A stretch of 64,000 nt of DNA, taken from contig JAMWET010000766.1 of NCBI GenBank assembly GCA_024036415.1, forward strand, positions 231,553 to 295,552, read 5' to 3'. The position numbers and the translations under genes are program-made. Origin of the DNA: Prochilodus magdalenae (taxonomy: Eukaryota > Chordata > Actinopteri > Characiformes > Prochilodontidae). Shown piece by piece: positions 49,201 to 60,474 of the stretch; the stretch's first letter is position 1, and each line of letters begins with the position of its first letter. The notes under the pieces were generated by a model. That model was not told the DNA's origin and searched no databases. It worked only from the letters and a program-made list of their open reading frames with translations.

Positions 49201-49350
49201 GGGGCGTTACTTCCGCAAACAGTGACGTTTGAGACAGCGTAAATCCCGCCTCTGGTGCTGCGATTGGCTAGGGGCACGAGCATTCTGCGCTGGGATTGGC
49301 TAATGGCTATTACTTATCGCCTGCCGATTGGACGGTGGGGTAATCGCTCA
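49200..49350 (-). promoter_or_regulatory. b4galt4: Probable b4galt4 promoter with CCAAT boxes
   Basis: Three ATTGG words on the plus strand (CGATTGGCTAGG, GGATTGGCTAAT, CGATTGGACGG, about 49251-49335) are CCAAT boxes for a minus-strand gene. The region is GC-richer than its flanks and has several CpGs. No TATA box needed or seen. Confidence 0.5.
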
Positions 49351-49513
49351 CATCACTCTGGCAACAGTAGAACACGACTAAAAACCCCAGTACCGGTTTA
49401 GTATTTGTGATTTTGGGGAAATCATCCTCATATTCAGGCAGCTGGTCATAAAACATGCGATTTAATCCCAAATATACAGGCATACTTTCTAGAAGTGCAT
49501 CTGGTTACTTTAC

Positions 49514-50015
49514 AGGGGAACTCCACCGAGTTTCATTTCGGGATAATTCAGTGTTTGGGATGACAGAGTGATTTAGTGTGGGTCTGGTGTGAGTGATGGG
49601 AACCAGGGGTCTCCATGTCTACAGCACATAACAAATACAGACACTTTTACAGTTTTAAAACACTGAAATTCAGAGAATAAGTTTTCTTTGGGGACTATTT
49701 ACTTTTACAACACCCTGCATGTACTCCTCCACCATGAAAGGGTTAAAAATCAATACATTTTAGGCCAAAACTTTCTCAAAGGTTTCAATAATATGCATCT
49801 AAGGCAGCATATTTATAACTATTGTAATAAGTTTCCTTAAGGGAGCTTTTAGAGTTGGATGTCTGGTTCCTATCACCACCAGTGTGAACAAGTCTGATGC
49901 TGTTAGTTTCTCTAGAACAGTGTTTCACACCAAACCCCTCTGAGTGACATATCTAATATGCTATAAAATTTGATTGTACAGATTTTTTTTAACATCAGTG
50001 GACTTTTCCTTTAAG
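49514..50015. mobile_element. MITE-like element, family B (most complete copy)
   Basis: Ends AGGGGAACTCCACC and AGTGGACTTTTCCTTT are roughly inverted, with inner inverted blocks GTCTGGTGTGAGTGATGGG / CACCAGTGTGAAC...TTTCACACCAAACCC. The interior includes TTTTCTTTGGGGACTATTT and CACCCTGCATGTACTCCTCC. About 500 bp, no coding capacity. Confidence 0.7.
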
Positions 50016-50109
50016 GTGCACTCATTACTTATGCATCATGTAGAATAGAATAGAAAGGGGGACTCTGGAACAGCTGTGCATGAGCCAAAGGTGAGCATGG
50101 GGTACAGGT

Positions 50110-50720
50110 GTATAAACCAAGCCCCTCATAGCAAAGTTCGACATCTGTACCAATCTAACCTTCAATCAAATACTCACAGCAATGTTCAGCATTTGTACAT
50201 GACCTATCTAATGTTCAATCAAATACTCACAGCAATGTTCAGCATCGGTACCTGGCATATCTAATGCTCAATCAAATCCTCACAGCAATGTTCAGCATCG
50301 GTACCTGATCAATCTAATCTTCAATCAAATGCTCACAGCAATGTTCAGCATCACTACCTGACCTATCTAATGCTCAATCAAATGCTCACAGCAATGTTCA
50401 GCATCAGTACCTGACCTATCTAATGTTCAATCAAATGCTCACAGCAATGTTCAGCATCAGTACCTGACATATCTAATGCTTAATCAAATCCTTACAGTAA
50501 TGTTCATCAGTACCTGACCTCACTAATGTTCAATCAAATGCTCACAGCAATGTTCAGCATCAGTACCTGACCTATCTAATATTGACCTATCTAATGCCTG
50601 GCATATCTAATGCTCAATCAAATCCTCACAGCAATGTTCAGCATCAGTACCAGATCAATCTAATCTTCAATCAAATGCTCACAGTAAAGTTCAACATCAG
50701 CACTTGACCAACAACAACCT
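50110..50720. repeat. Tandem array, about 53 bp unit
   Basis: About eleven copies of ATCTAATGCTCAATCAAATC...CTCACAGCAATGTTCAGCATC...GTACCTGACC, with one copy disrupted near 50575-50605. Confidence 0.93.
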
Positions 50721-52080
50721 GTACGTTAGTTGAGGGGAATGAAGAATGATGCTCTGCTGGACATGTCTTTATTTTGCATGGTACATTTCTTTCCAAACTG
50801 CAGCTGAACGTTAGCCTTTCGGCTAGTTAATGTAGTTGACCGTAAACAATGCTAACCGCCTGATCCTTTTGTAGTACCTAAGAAAATTCGCCATAGACAT
50901 TGTAACGTCTGTAGCTGGCAACATGGGTGTTGGGGCTCTCATTAGCATGTCAGTAGACAGGTTTGTGTTCAGCTCACAACTAGTCAACACCAGCATTTTC
51001 AAACTCCCAAATTTGAAACCAGCTAGCTTCAGCTAACTTCCACTAAGGTCAATGGCTGTGCCTTTAATTCGTAGAAATGTAAACAATGCTATAATGTGTT
51101 TCACGTTGGGCATTTCAGGAAAGAGACAGCATTTAGGGGACACCTGTAGAGTTTTACCGTAACCCTAGAGTTCAGTGGATACGTAGCATCCATCAGTGAT
51201 CCTCATGGCTCCACTTTAGGAAGGCTGCTAACCCCTATTTTCAAGTCAATCCCAAACCTGCTGTGATGGGTGAGACAATGCTACATATGAATGGCAGCAG
51301 TGCCAGCGATTTACTGTAGTGGGTACCCTCATAGCAAGGGGATAGTGGGCCACTGTTGTTCTGGTGATGGTAGATGTCTGTAAGGCCCACTAGTGGTTAA
51401 ACAGAGTATTAAACAAAATGCTAAAATGCTACATGCTAATGTTTTTTTTCTTTCTGTTTTGGCTCACTCTTCACTCAAGTTATTCAGTTGTCCTCTAAGA
51501 ATTAGTTTAGTAAATATTTTTAGTGTCTAAAAAAAAGCTCAGTTTTCTGTAATTTTATCTTAGTTTACTTTCTATAATAAAAGTCTCTGTGCGAACTGTA
51601 AAATGGCCTCAGTCTGAGAATTAACTAGGTGAATCTAGATCCGACAGTCCTGAAGGTGGAATAGAAGAGTGAAACATCTCATCAAATCAGCAGACCTACA
51701 TGGGCTTAGTATCTGGGCAATATGGTCGTCCTTGTGGAAGGCTGTCGTTCGATTCCGTGCCTGGGCAAGCGATGTACAAACAGAGTTCCTGTGAAAGACT
51801 CCTAAAAGCTACGTTCGCTTTCAACTGCAACATGATTACATTGTTTGCACATCTTTTAAAATCTCACTCTAACACCATATCACGGGTCTCAATTCATCCA
51901 TTTGCACTTCGTTTATTGTTTTGCTTTGAGCACATATATGTAGTGTTAAAGAGACATAGACATGATCATGTGGGAGGTATGGATGTTGGAAATTCCTGGA
52001 CTTCCATGAATGATACTGCCAGGGCAAATGCTTGTGAATTTTCTGGATTTCTACATTCCTATTCCTTTATTCTCTATCTA
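50721..52080. other. Intergenic, nothing firmly recognised
   Basis: A tRNA-like word GTTCGATTCC near 51746 within GGGCTTAGTATCTGGGCAA... may be a decayed SINE head. An open frame at 51700-52251 runs through this and the next SINE and is not a gene. Confidence 0.4.
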
Positions 52081-52089
52081 CTGGTATTG

Positions 52090-52312
52090 TGGCTGGTTGT
52101 TGTACTTCAGTGGATAACACCACTACATGTCAGGAAGCCACCACCACATGTGGGAGACTGGAGTTCGATTCCTGGTCTGGGTGTCTATGCTGTACTACAC
52201 CAACAAGAATCCTTGGCTGAGACTCCTAACACTACACTGGCCTCCCTGTAATATGATTCACCTTGTGCGTCGCTCTGGATAAGGGTGTCAGCTAAAAGAG
52301 CTGATCATACTG
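52090..52312 (+). mobile_element. tRNA-derived SINE (same family as 15915)
   Basis: TTCAGTGGATAACACCACTAC, box B AGTTCGATTCC, ...GACTCCTAACACTACACTGGCC and the tail CTTGTGCGTCGCTCTGGATAAGGGTGTCAGCTAAAAG follow the same order as the copy at 15915-16150. Confidence 0.78.
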
Positions 52313-52329
52313 TAGGCCACGTTTATAAA

Positions 52330-54206
52330 GAAGTTCACAAACCTTCAAGCAGCACTGTATGCTGTTGTGTCACAGTACCTTAACTACTTTAAAAATAAAT
52401 ATCAAAATCTGTTAGCTGCACTTCCTGTGAAGACTCAAGAAAGCTGGCATGACTCCATCACAGTCTGGTTTGGAAACTGCTCCGCCCAGAACCGCAACTG
52501 TCTGTAACGGGTGGTCAAGACAGCCCAGTCCATCACAGGAACGGCCCTTTCACCACTAGAGGACATCTACCACTCCAGAGTCCTCAGGAGGGCCCACAAG
52601 ATCATCAAGGACAAAGCTCATCCTCAACACCACCTCTTCACACCTCTCCATTCTGGTAGACGATACAGGAGCACGAAATCAGGGGCCACCAGATTACAGA
52701 ACAGCTTTTACCCTGAGGCCATCAGAGCTCTGAACACCTCGCTACCTCCAACAACCATTCTACCTCCTGCTCCTCCGCCACAAGCATCTGACCAGTCCTG
52801 AGTAGTCCATGCTCAGTCCTCACCTACGAGATGACCACCAGAACAGACTGCTTAACTACACAGACTGACCACCAGAACGTTACAGACTGCTTAACTACAC
52901 AGACTGAACACCAGAACATTACAGACCGCTTAACTGCACAGACTGACCACCAAAACAGACCGCTTAACTACACAGACTGACCACCAGAACGTTACAGACA
53001 GCTTAACTACCCAGACTGACCACCAGAACAGACTGCTTAACTACACAGACTGACTACCAGAATATTACAGACTGCTTAACTACACAGACCGACCACCAGA
53101 ACATTACAGACCGCTTAACTACACAGACCGACCACCAGAACATTACAGACCGCTTAACTACACAGACTGACCACCAGAACATTACAGACCGCTTAACTAC
53201 ACAGACTGACCACCAGAACATTACAGACCGCTTAACAGCACAGACTGACCACCAGAACATTACAGACCGCTTAACTACACAGACTGACCACCAGAACATT
53301 ACAGAGACTGACCACCAGAACCATTACAGACCGCTTTACTACACAGACTTACCACCAGAACAATACAGACCACTTAACTACACAGACTGACCACCAGAAC
53401 ATTACAGATCGCTTAACTACACAGACTGACCACCAGAACATTACAGACCGCTTAACTACACAGACTGACCATCAGAAGATTACAGACTGCTTAACTACAC
53501 AGACTGACCATCAGAAGATTACAGACTGCTTAACTACACAGACTGACCTCCAAAACATTACAGATCGCTTAACTACACAGACTGACCACCAGAACATTAC
53601 AGACCGCTTAACTACACAGACTGACCTCCAAAACATTACAGACCGCTTAACTACACAGACTGACCACCAGAACATTACAGTACACTTAACTACACAGACT
53701 GACCACCAAAACATTACAGACCGCTTTACTACACAGACTAACCACCAGAACAGACTGCTTACCTGCTTAACGTTTTACAGACTGCCTAACTGCACAGACT
53801 GCACTTTCTGCACATGTGCTGATTCAGTTTATCACTTCTCTATAAGGACCCGTATGATTCTGTCTATACTGAATATGTACACTGTGTGTATATGATACAC
53901 TTATACTTCATTTGAATCTATAACTGGCTGCTGCTGCACCGTTCTGTCATTTGCACTAATACTGCAAACCATACATACGTTCTGCTCCTGTACCTTCAGA
54001 CTTACATAGCATATATTGCACTTTTTCGTAATTTACATACATACATTTCTCTTCTCTCTGGTCTTTTCTACCTGTTTAGTATTTAGTATTTATATTGTAA
54101 TTGTTTAGTACTGTAGTCCTTGAGCGAGTGCAGAGTAATTTCATTGTACAGTGCAGCTACTTGTTTCTCTGTGCACATGACAACAAAAGCTTGAATCTTG
54201 AATCTT
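52330..54206 (+). mobile_element. 5'-truncated LINE with expanded 3' region
   Basis: The plus strand from about 52445 reads ITVWFGNCSAQNRNCL, a stop, then SITGTALSPLEDIYHSRVLR, RRAHKIIKDKAHPQHHLF and ATRLQNSFYPEAIRALN, the C-terminal end of CR1/L2-type reverse transcriptase. The frame ends at 52801. A 39 bp minisatellite then fills 52805-53775, after which ordinary LINE 3' sequence resumes and ends with the repeated word TTGAATCTTGAATCTTA. Inactive. Confidence 0.85.
52805..53775. repeat. 39 bp minisatellite inside a LINE
   Basis: About 24 copies of ACCAGAACATTACAGACCGC followed by TTAACTACACAGACTGACC, with some short units lacking ACATTAC or GTTAC. The 39 bp period is a multiple of three, giving spurious MFWWSVCVVKRSV repeats on the minus strand. 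Confidence 0.95.
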
Positions 54207-54209
54207 ATT

Positions 54210-55141
54210 ATATATATTTTATTACAAACTTCAAACAACCAGTAAAAACAAGATCAAACCATACAGCATGTAGAAGCTTGAAGATGCTGCTCTTGTCCAA
54301 TCCTAAAAACTACACAGCATAACTCAGCTATAACTCAACACCATTATCTTCCTCATTCTGTGAAGCATTCACTCATCCAGGCCAGGCTTGGTCATGACGT
54401 TTCCACACTTAACAGTATTTAATAGCTCATGAGACAAACAAAAGACTACGCTCCCATTATACGTAGATATAAACTGACCAAATTCTAGTTTTGAATGTGG
54501 TTTTGCTGCACGGTTCAGGCATTTAAAACCTTCCACTCTGTTGTTCTACATCTCTAACTGCGGCTCTAAATTACAAACCAGGCCCCGTAAGGACAATTCA
54601 TCCGCATCTAGCCTAAGGCACTTTTATGAAGTGCCATAATTGCTTGTGATTAGCAAAAAGTCCAGCGCCGTGAGTCAAATTCATAAGCCATGCAGGGAAA
54701 CGATAAACGGCCTCCACTGTAAAGTAAAAAACAATTAAGCATCATCATAAAAATTAAAAATGAAAATGTCCATGACACACAGGAACAAAGAATAGTCCAT
54801 CATCGTCTACAACTGGTCTACTCCACACAACTTAAGAGGTGAAGAGGTCTTAAGCGTACTTTAGTCCACTTTATAGAAAACATAGTATTTATGAAACCGC
54901 ATAATCAAGACTACTAGGGATTACTAAACATCTCCACACGGTCTGAGGCAAGCGTGTGTTGATTTAGGCATGCTGTTAGCACAGTGCTAATTAGCCTTGT
55001 AGCTCCATTGCTAAATCCAGAGAAGAAAAACTCCATCTACAATTAGAAAAGGGGACAGTCGTGTCTGTGTAGGATGTTATCAGATTAAAACCCATCAGTG
55101 TTTAAACGCTGAGTAACGCTGACATCAAGGTTCCCTCAGCG
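54210..55141 (-). other. casr: Downstream of casr stop: probable 3' UTR
   Basis: No other gene seen. A minus-strand AATAAA (plus TTTATT) at about 54218-54223 is one possible polyadenylation signal, about 920 bp after the stop codon; weak evidence, and it abuts the LINE. Confidence 0.35.
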
Positions 55142-56289
55142 TTACAGCTTTATTGAGTTCTTCCTCGCCTCCTCAAAGCTGAGTGAGAGAGTAACCGTCC
55201 CGCTCTCAAAGCTCACTCTAGGCCTATGGCCCCGCCTGTGCTCAGAGGGAGTGGCCGCCTCGTTCCCATTGGTCTTCAGGCTAATGGACGAGGAGGGCGA
55301 GGAACCCGATGAGCCGCCCGCACTGCTGGACCTCTTCCTGGAGGCGGAGCTCCGCCTCAGAGTGGCTTTCGCCGCCGCTTTAAAAGAATGAGCCGCTGTG
55401 CTGGAGCGGACTTCCTCTATGGTGTTCCTAGACGGCTTGAAGAGAATGATGTAGACCTTATTGAAAAAGATGCAGGCGAGCAGGCTGAAGCTGGAGGCCA
55501 GGATGGCGATGACCTCCACAGCCGACACGAACTTGCCATAGGTGCTGAAGTAGGCGGGGACGAAGGAGATCCAGACGATGAAGAAAATCAGCATGCTAAA
55601 GGTGATGAACTTGGCTTCCGTGAAGTTTTCCGGGAGCTTCCGAGACTTGAAGGCGAAAAAGAAGCAGACGGCTGCCAGCAGGCACGTGTAGCCGATCAGA
55701 AACCCCAGAGCCATCATAGAACCTTCGTTACAGGTGATGAAGATGATCTCATCAATGTCGTAGTTGCGGTTGCTTGCCGGCGGAGCGTTGTACAGCCAGA
55801 CCACGCAGATCATCACTTGCACGAATGTAAACAAGAAGACCAAAAGGAACTGCAAGTTCAGCCCCCACCACTTGCGATGGAGACTGGTTGGTATCTTGGC
55901 CTCAAACACCAGCAGGACTCGATTGGTCTTCACCAGAATGCAAGAGATGCACAGGACAAAGCTGATGCCATAGGCCGGCTGCCGTAGACGGCAAGTCCAA
56001 TCCTGAGGTTCGCCGATAAAGATGAGCGAGCTGGAGAAACAGCAGATCAGGGAGAACAGCAGCAGGTAGGACAGCTCTCTGTTTGAGGCCTTCACTATGG
56101 GTGTGTTCCGAAATCGCACAAAGACACCCATCACGAAGGACGTCAGGAGGACCCCCAGCACAGCGAACAACGCCAGAGCAATTCCAAACGGCTCTGACCA
56201 GGACAGGAACTCGATCTCCTTTAGGAAACAGGACGTGTGGTTTCCATTGGACCAAGAATTGTTTGGGCATTTGGTACAAATACTGGCGT
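55142..56289 (-). CDS. casr: casr coding exon 7: seven-helix domain and tail
   Basis: CaSR is the plasma-membrane class C GPCR that senses extracellular calcium through Gq/11 and Gi. The exon starts in the last cysteines of the extracellular region ([20 protein letters not shown]), continues through [17 protein letters not shown] into TM1, and encodes all seven helices: the ECL1-ECL2 disulfide cysteines ([15 protein letters not shown]), the third loop [18 protein letters not shown], and the TM7 end [20 protein letters not shown]. The tail keeps [13 protein letters not shown], whose threonine corresponds to the PKC site T888 of human CaSR, and [11 protein letters not shown], then stops at NSIKL. 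The tail is about 98 residues against about 216 in human, so distal filamin-binding sequence is missing; short tails occur in fish CaSR. Acceptor TTTTCGTCCACAG. An OlfC/V2R-type receptor is excluded by the CaSR-specific tail. Confidence 0.97.
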
Positions 56290-56717
56290 CTGTGGACGAA
56301 AAGAAAACTGAGTTGAATATTCAAAGACAAAAACAGACGAGGGAACAAACGTCGAATAAAAGTCGTTCCAATTGTTCCATCCCACCAGGATATTATGGGC
56401 TGTTCGTTTAATCGTTTGTTATTTATGATATACATATATATTCTTCAACTGCTCAGACAGAAAAGTAAGTGTACCTCTGAGAAATGAGAACATTCGGGCT
56501 CCAAACTAAACAACACATCAGCTTTACTTTCCTAAAGACAGTGCATGAAACCATCCCCCTCTTGTGGAGAAACTTCAACTCCAAACCCAGATTCATGATG
56601 CTTTTCCACTATTGATAATAATAATAATAATGTTCATGTATATAGCACCTTTCATACCGTAGCAGACCAAAGTGCTTTACAGACAGCTGACATCAGTAAT
56701 GGGGTGGAAACTACCAC

Positions 56718-57095
56718 AAACACACAGAGACAGAGACGCAGAGAGAGACAGAGACACACAGACACAGAGAGACACACAGACAGACAGTGACACACAGACA
56801 GACAGTGACACACAGACACAGAGAGACACACAGACACAGAGAGACACACAGACACAGAGAGACACACAGACAGACAGAGAGACACACAGACACAGAGAGA
56901 CACAGACAGACAGAGACACACAGACACAGACAGACAGAGACACACAGAGACACACAGACACAGAGAGACACACAGACAGACAGACACAGAGACACAGAGA
57001 GAGACAGAGAGACACAGACAGAGACAGAGAGACACAGACAGAGACAGAGACACACACAGACAGACACACACACACGCGCACACACAGACACACAC
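56718..57095. repeat. (CACAGA)-type tandem repeat
   Basis: ACACAGACACAGAGAG units of 8-16 bp, plus (CAGA)n and (CA)n, for about 380 bp. It is open in almost every frame, which has no coding meaning. Confidence 0.95.
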
Positions 57096-57228
57096 ATGTA
57101 GTTGTAACTAAACGCTGAGTTAAAGAGATGCGGGTTTAGGTGTGTAGTAAACCTGAGCAGAACAGGCTGGACTTTAGCGATAAAGTAAATTATAGACAAT
57201 AAAAAGCTACTTAATTAAAATTCGCTGG

Positions 57229-57301
57229 GCCTGGATAGCTCAGTCGGTACAGCATCAGACTTTTAATCTGAGGGTCCAGGGTTGGGTCGAGCACGTCATT
57301 T
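57229..57301 (+). pseudogene. tRNA-Lys(TTT) pseudogene
   Basis: GCCTGGATAGCTCAGTCGGT, ACAGCATCAGAC, TTTTAATCTGAGGGTCCAGG matches vertebrate tRNA-Lys-UUU through the acceptor start, D arm, anticodon arm (anticodon TTT) and variable loop. The T arm then departs: GGTTGGGTCGAGC replaces GGTTCAAGTCC and the 3' acceptor strand does not pair. A T run follows at about 57299-57305. Either a tRNA copy with a damaged end or the head of an unrecognised SINE. Not expected to be functional. Confidence 0.8.
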
Positions 57302-57312
57302 TTTCATTTTTA

Positions 57313-57810
<498 letters not shown>

Positions 57811-58157
57811 AGTGACTGAACTGACATGCGGAATTAAGCTCAAGAGTCTAAGATCATGCCCAGGTTTGATACTTCACTTGCTAGCGCAGTTTCTGCTGGG
57901 AAACCATGAAGAAGTTTGACAATTTCACAACCATTCCAGACTGTTAGCCTAAAATCTGCCAGGAGAAGTTTCCTCAGACGGGAGAACTGATCAAACGTCC
58001 CTGTACTCAGATTTATCACTATTACTCAAAAGTCTGTTCCAGCGCATCAAATCTCTGATAAGCTACGTGTCGTGTCGCTTGTCGTGTATTGTGAAAATCA
58101 CTGTGATGTCAAATGTCACCATATCGCCCACCAACCAGGAGCGATTCACCAACGCAC

Positions 58158-58281
58158 CCTTATGATCGCTGTATTCTCCATCAGAGCACTCCGTACACTC
58201 GAAGCAGCAGGTGGGCATACCATCGATAATCCCCTTCCTGGTTCCCGGGTCACAATCTTCACTGCAGTTTGAGAACGGAAC
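58158..58281 (-). CDS. casr: casr coding exon 6: cysteine-rich domain
   Basis: 124 bp, the size I recall for CASR exon 6. Encodes [20 protein letters not shown], then [20 protein letters not shown] and K plus a split aspartate codon. With exon 7 it supplies the nine conserved cysteines that couple the ligand-binding lobes to the membrane helices. Acceptor GTATTTCTAG, donor AAGG|GTGCGT. Confidence 0.97.
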
Positions 58282-58718
58282 CTAGAAATACAGAACAGGA
58301 ACACAAGTTTATTAATAAGTACAGAAGTTTACACAACATTACAGAAGTAACGCCTTCAGGACATGCTGAAAATTATTCCAAACAAACGTCAGAAGGTGGA
58401 CTGAGATTTTAAGCTCCATAGATGTGCATATTGCTGATCATGTTGGAGTCTTAAGTGGGCAATGTGTAAGCAGGGTCTATGCTATGGACACATTCCACGG
58501 CAGGCATTTCCATAAATCTGTTATATACTCCAGGGGTGGTCATTTTTGGGGCTGATCTGATAGAAGACGGACAGGACAGGCACTGAAAGAGCCAAACCAG
58601 TCTGTTCAGAAAATAATCACAGCTGCGTTGACTCAGTTTGAACATATTAACATATAAATATCATAAATAGAATTAAATCTTGAACTCGGAATTGAACTTT
58701 GTATCCAAAAGGCCTTAA

Positions 58719-58969
58719 CATATCATCGCTGTCCAGTGAAGAACATGTATCTCCATTTTAGTCCATTTTTACTTTTATGCATCATTAGAACACAGCAGCT
58801 GCTGTTCATACTGAGTGTAAGTTCCATTAAGAACGGACCAACAGAAATGGCCCCAAGCTGTTTGGAAAGACGTCTGGTTCCATTGACTTACATTGGAACT
58901 AAATGAGGTTTTTGACCTCTCCTGTGAAGCTGCCGTTTTTTGAGTTTTCCTTTGGACAGCGACGATATG
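58719..58969. mobile_element. MITE-like element, family A (copy 2)
   Basis: Ends CATATCATCGCTGTCC and GGACAGCGACGATATG, same order of internal words as 3012-3268. Both copies keep a minus-strand open frame with shared words (SQWNQTSFQ, GHFCWSVL). Confidence 0.7.
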
Positions 58970-59191
58970 AACACATGAAGGCACATATTCAAGGACCCCT
59001 CATTTTCAGAGTTTCAAAAAGACACTTACAGATCATATCTGTTATCATCATTGTTTGGAATTTGGAAGTTTGTTTGTTGGCATCATCATGCCTGTAATAA
59101 GCAGCACATTTGACCAGCATACAGAAATGCAGTAGTGGTACCATGCACCAAGTTTCCATAATTAGCGTCTTTTTGAACACCCTGAATGGTC

Positions 59192-59970
59192 ACTGGTCAT
59201 CCGGAGGATACGACCCTTCCTCTCTCAGGAGGCCACCCAGCTGCTTGTCCAGTCTCTGGTCATTTCAAGGCTAGACTACTGCGACTCGCTCCTGGCTGGT
59301 CTTCCTCTGCGGGCCATCAGGCCCTTGCAACTGGTCCAGAACGCTGCAGCCCGTCTCATCTTCAATCTTCCGACGTTCACCCACGTCACTCCACTGCTGC
59401 GCTCCCTTCATTGGCTTCCTGTTGTTGCTTGCATCAGGTTTAAATCTCTGATGCTGGCCTACAAAGCCAAGAATGGACCAGCGCCTCCCTACCTTATGGC
59501 AATGGTGAAGAGTCGATCTGTACCTCGAGCCCTTTGCGCTTCAAGTACAGCTCGACTTGAACCACCATCCCTGAGGACTCACAGAAGACAAGCGTCCAGA
59601 CTCTTCTCTGTCCTGGCTCCCAGATGGTGGAATGAACTCCCACTGGGCATCAGAACAGCGGAGTCTCTCGCGGTCTTCAAACGCAGACTGAAGACCCGTC
59701 TCTTCGCAATGCACTTAAGTGAGTGAGCTCTAGCAGACGTGTAAATTGTGTGTATCGTGTGGCAATTTAATAACCTTTTGTGTTGCACTTATAATGACCT
59801 TTCTCTAGGTACCAGCACTGGCCCCCTGTTCGGGCAGTGTCTGAGCTCATGGTGAGTTTTAGGCTCTAAACTTCCTACTAGCTGGAATATTATCCAACAG
59901 ATCACTGAGCACGGTTGTAAGTCGCTCTAGATAAGAGCGTCTGCTAAAAGCCTTAAATGTAAATGTGATG
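59192..59970 (+). mobile_element. 5'-truncated L2-type LINE
   Basis: An open plus-strand frame to the stop near 59726 contains ATQLLVQSLVISRLDYCDSL, LVQNAAARLIFNLP, TPLLRSLHWLPV and LFSVLAPRWWNELPLGIR, the C-terminus of L2-clade reverse transcriptase. The 3' end is GTAAGTCGCTCTAGATAAGA...GTCTGCTAAAAGCC with an AAATGTAAATGT tail. This tail is shared with the SINEs at 15915 and 52090. Frame intact over about 535 bp, so a fairly young copy, but without its 5' part. Confidence 0.92.
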
Positions 59971-60035
59971 GAATGGAGGTGAGGAAAGGCAGGTAGATGA
60001 AAACTGCTTGGAGGAACGCCTTTATTTCAACCTAC

Positions 60036-60266
60036 CTCAGTCAAATAGCCGTTCCACAGGATTTTGGTTTTGTCGATGGAGAGCTTGGGCCCTTTCTTGC
60101 CGTGTATGCTGTAGTAGCCAACCTCCTTGAACAGCACAGACCCGTCTTCAGGAGAGCGATGCCAGTTAATGATGGTGTAATTGGCAGAGAGTTCACTGGC
60201 TTCGTCAAAGCGAACCGTCTCCCCCGCGCTGTTCTGGACCTTCAGGTGCCTCAGCTGCTTCAGGAC
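60036..60266 (-). CDS. casr: casr coding exon 5
   Basis: 231 bp, the expected size. Encodes [20 protein letters not shown], then [39 protein letters not shown] and [17 protein letters not shown], the end of the Venus-flytrap domain. Acceptor TTGACTCCACAG, donor GAG|GTAGGT. Confidence 0.97.
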
Positions 60267-60474
60267 CTGTGGAGTCAAACGAGAGGAATTCTTCAGAACA
60301 ATACTCATTTCACTGTTTCACTATTTGCACCATTTCTGTGCGATCTGTTAGCTAAGCTTAGCTGAGTAGACTGAGGGAAGGCCAGTTGTGCTCTTAGACT
60401 CCTGGCCACTGATAGCTGATCAAACAGTTCTACATGCATCTGTGTAGGACGACATTGTCTTTGCTGCACCCAAT

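Larger units (their letters stand above)
58282..60035 (-). other. casr: casr intron 5
   Basis: Holds a family A MITE and an L2-type LINE fragment. Confidence 0.85.

Noticed and set aside
51692..51760. A further tRNA or SINE head
   Set aside because: Only the box B-like word is convincing; no body or tail follows.
53054..53714. Minus-strand open frames with MFWWSVCVVKRSV repeats
   Set aside because: Antisense of the 39 bp minisatellite within a LINE.
55388..55987. 199-codon plus-strand open frame
   Set aside because: Shadow of casr exon 7 on the opposite strand.
55902..56435. 177-codon minus-strand open frame overlapping casr exon 7
   Set aside because: Wrong frame across exon 7; it reads through the acceptor site and has no domain.
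56652..57199. Several overlapping long frames on both strands
   Set aside because: CACAGA repeat open in nearly all frames.
57229..57301. Functional tRNA-Lys gene
   Set aside because: The T arm and the 3' acceptor strand do not fit and cannot pair with the 5' end.
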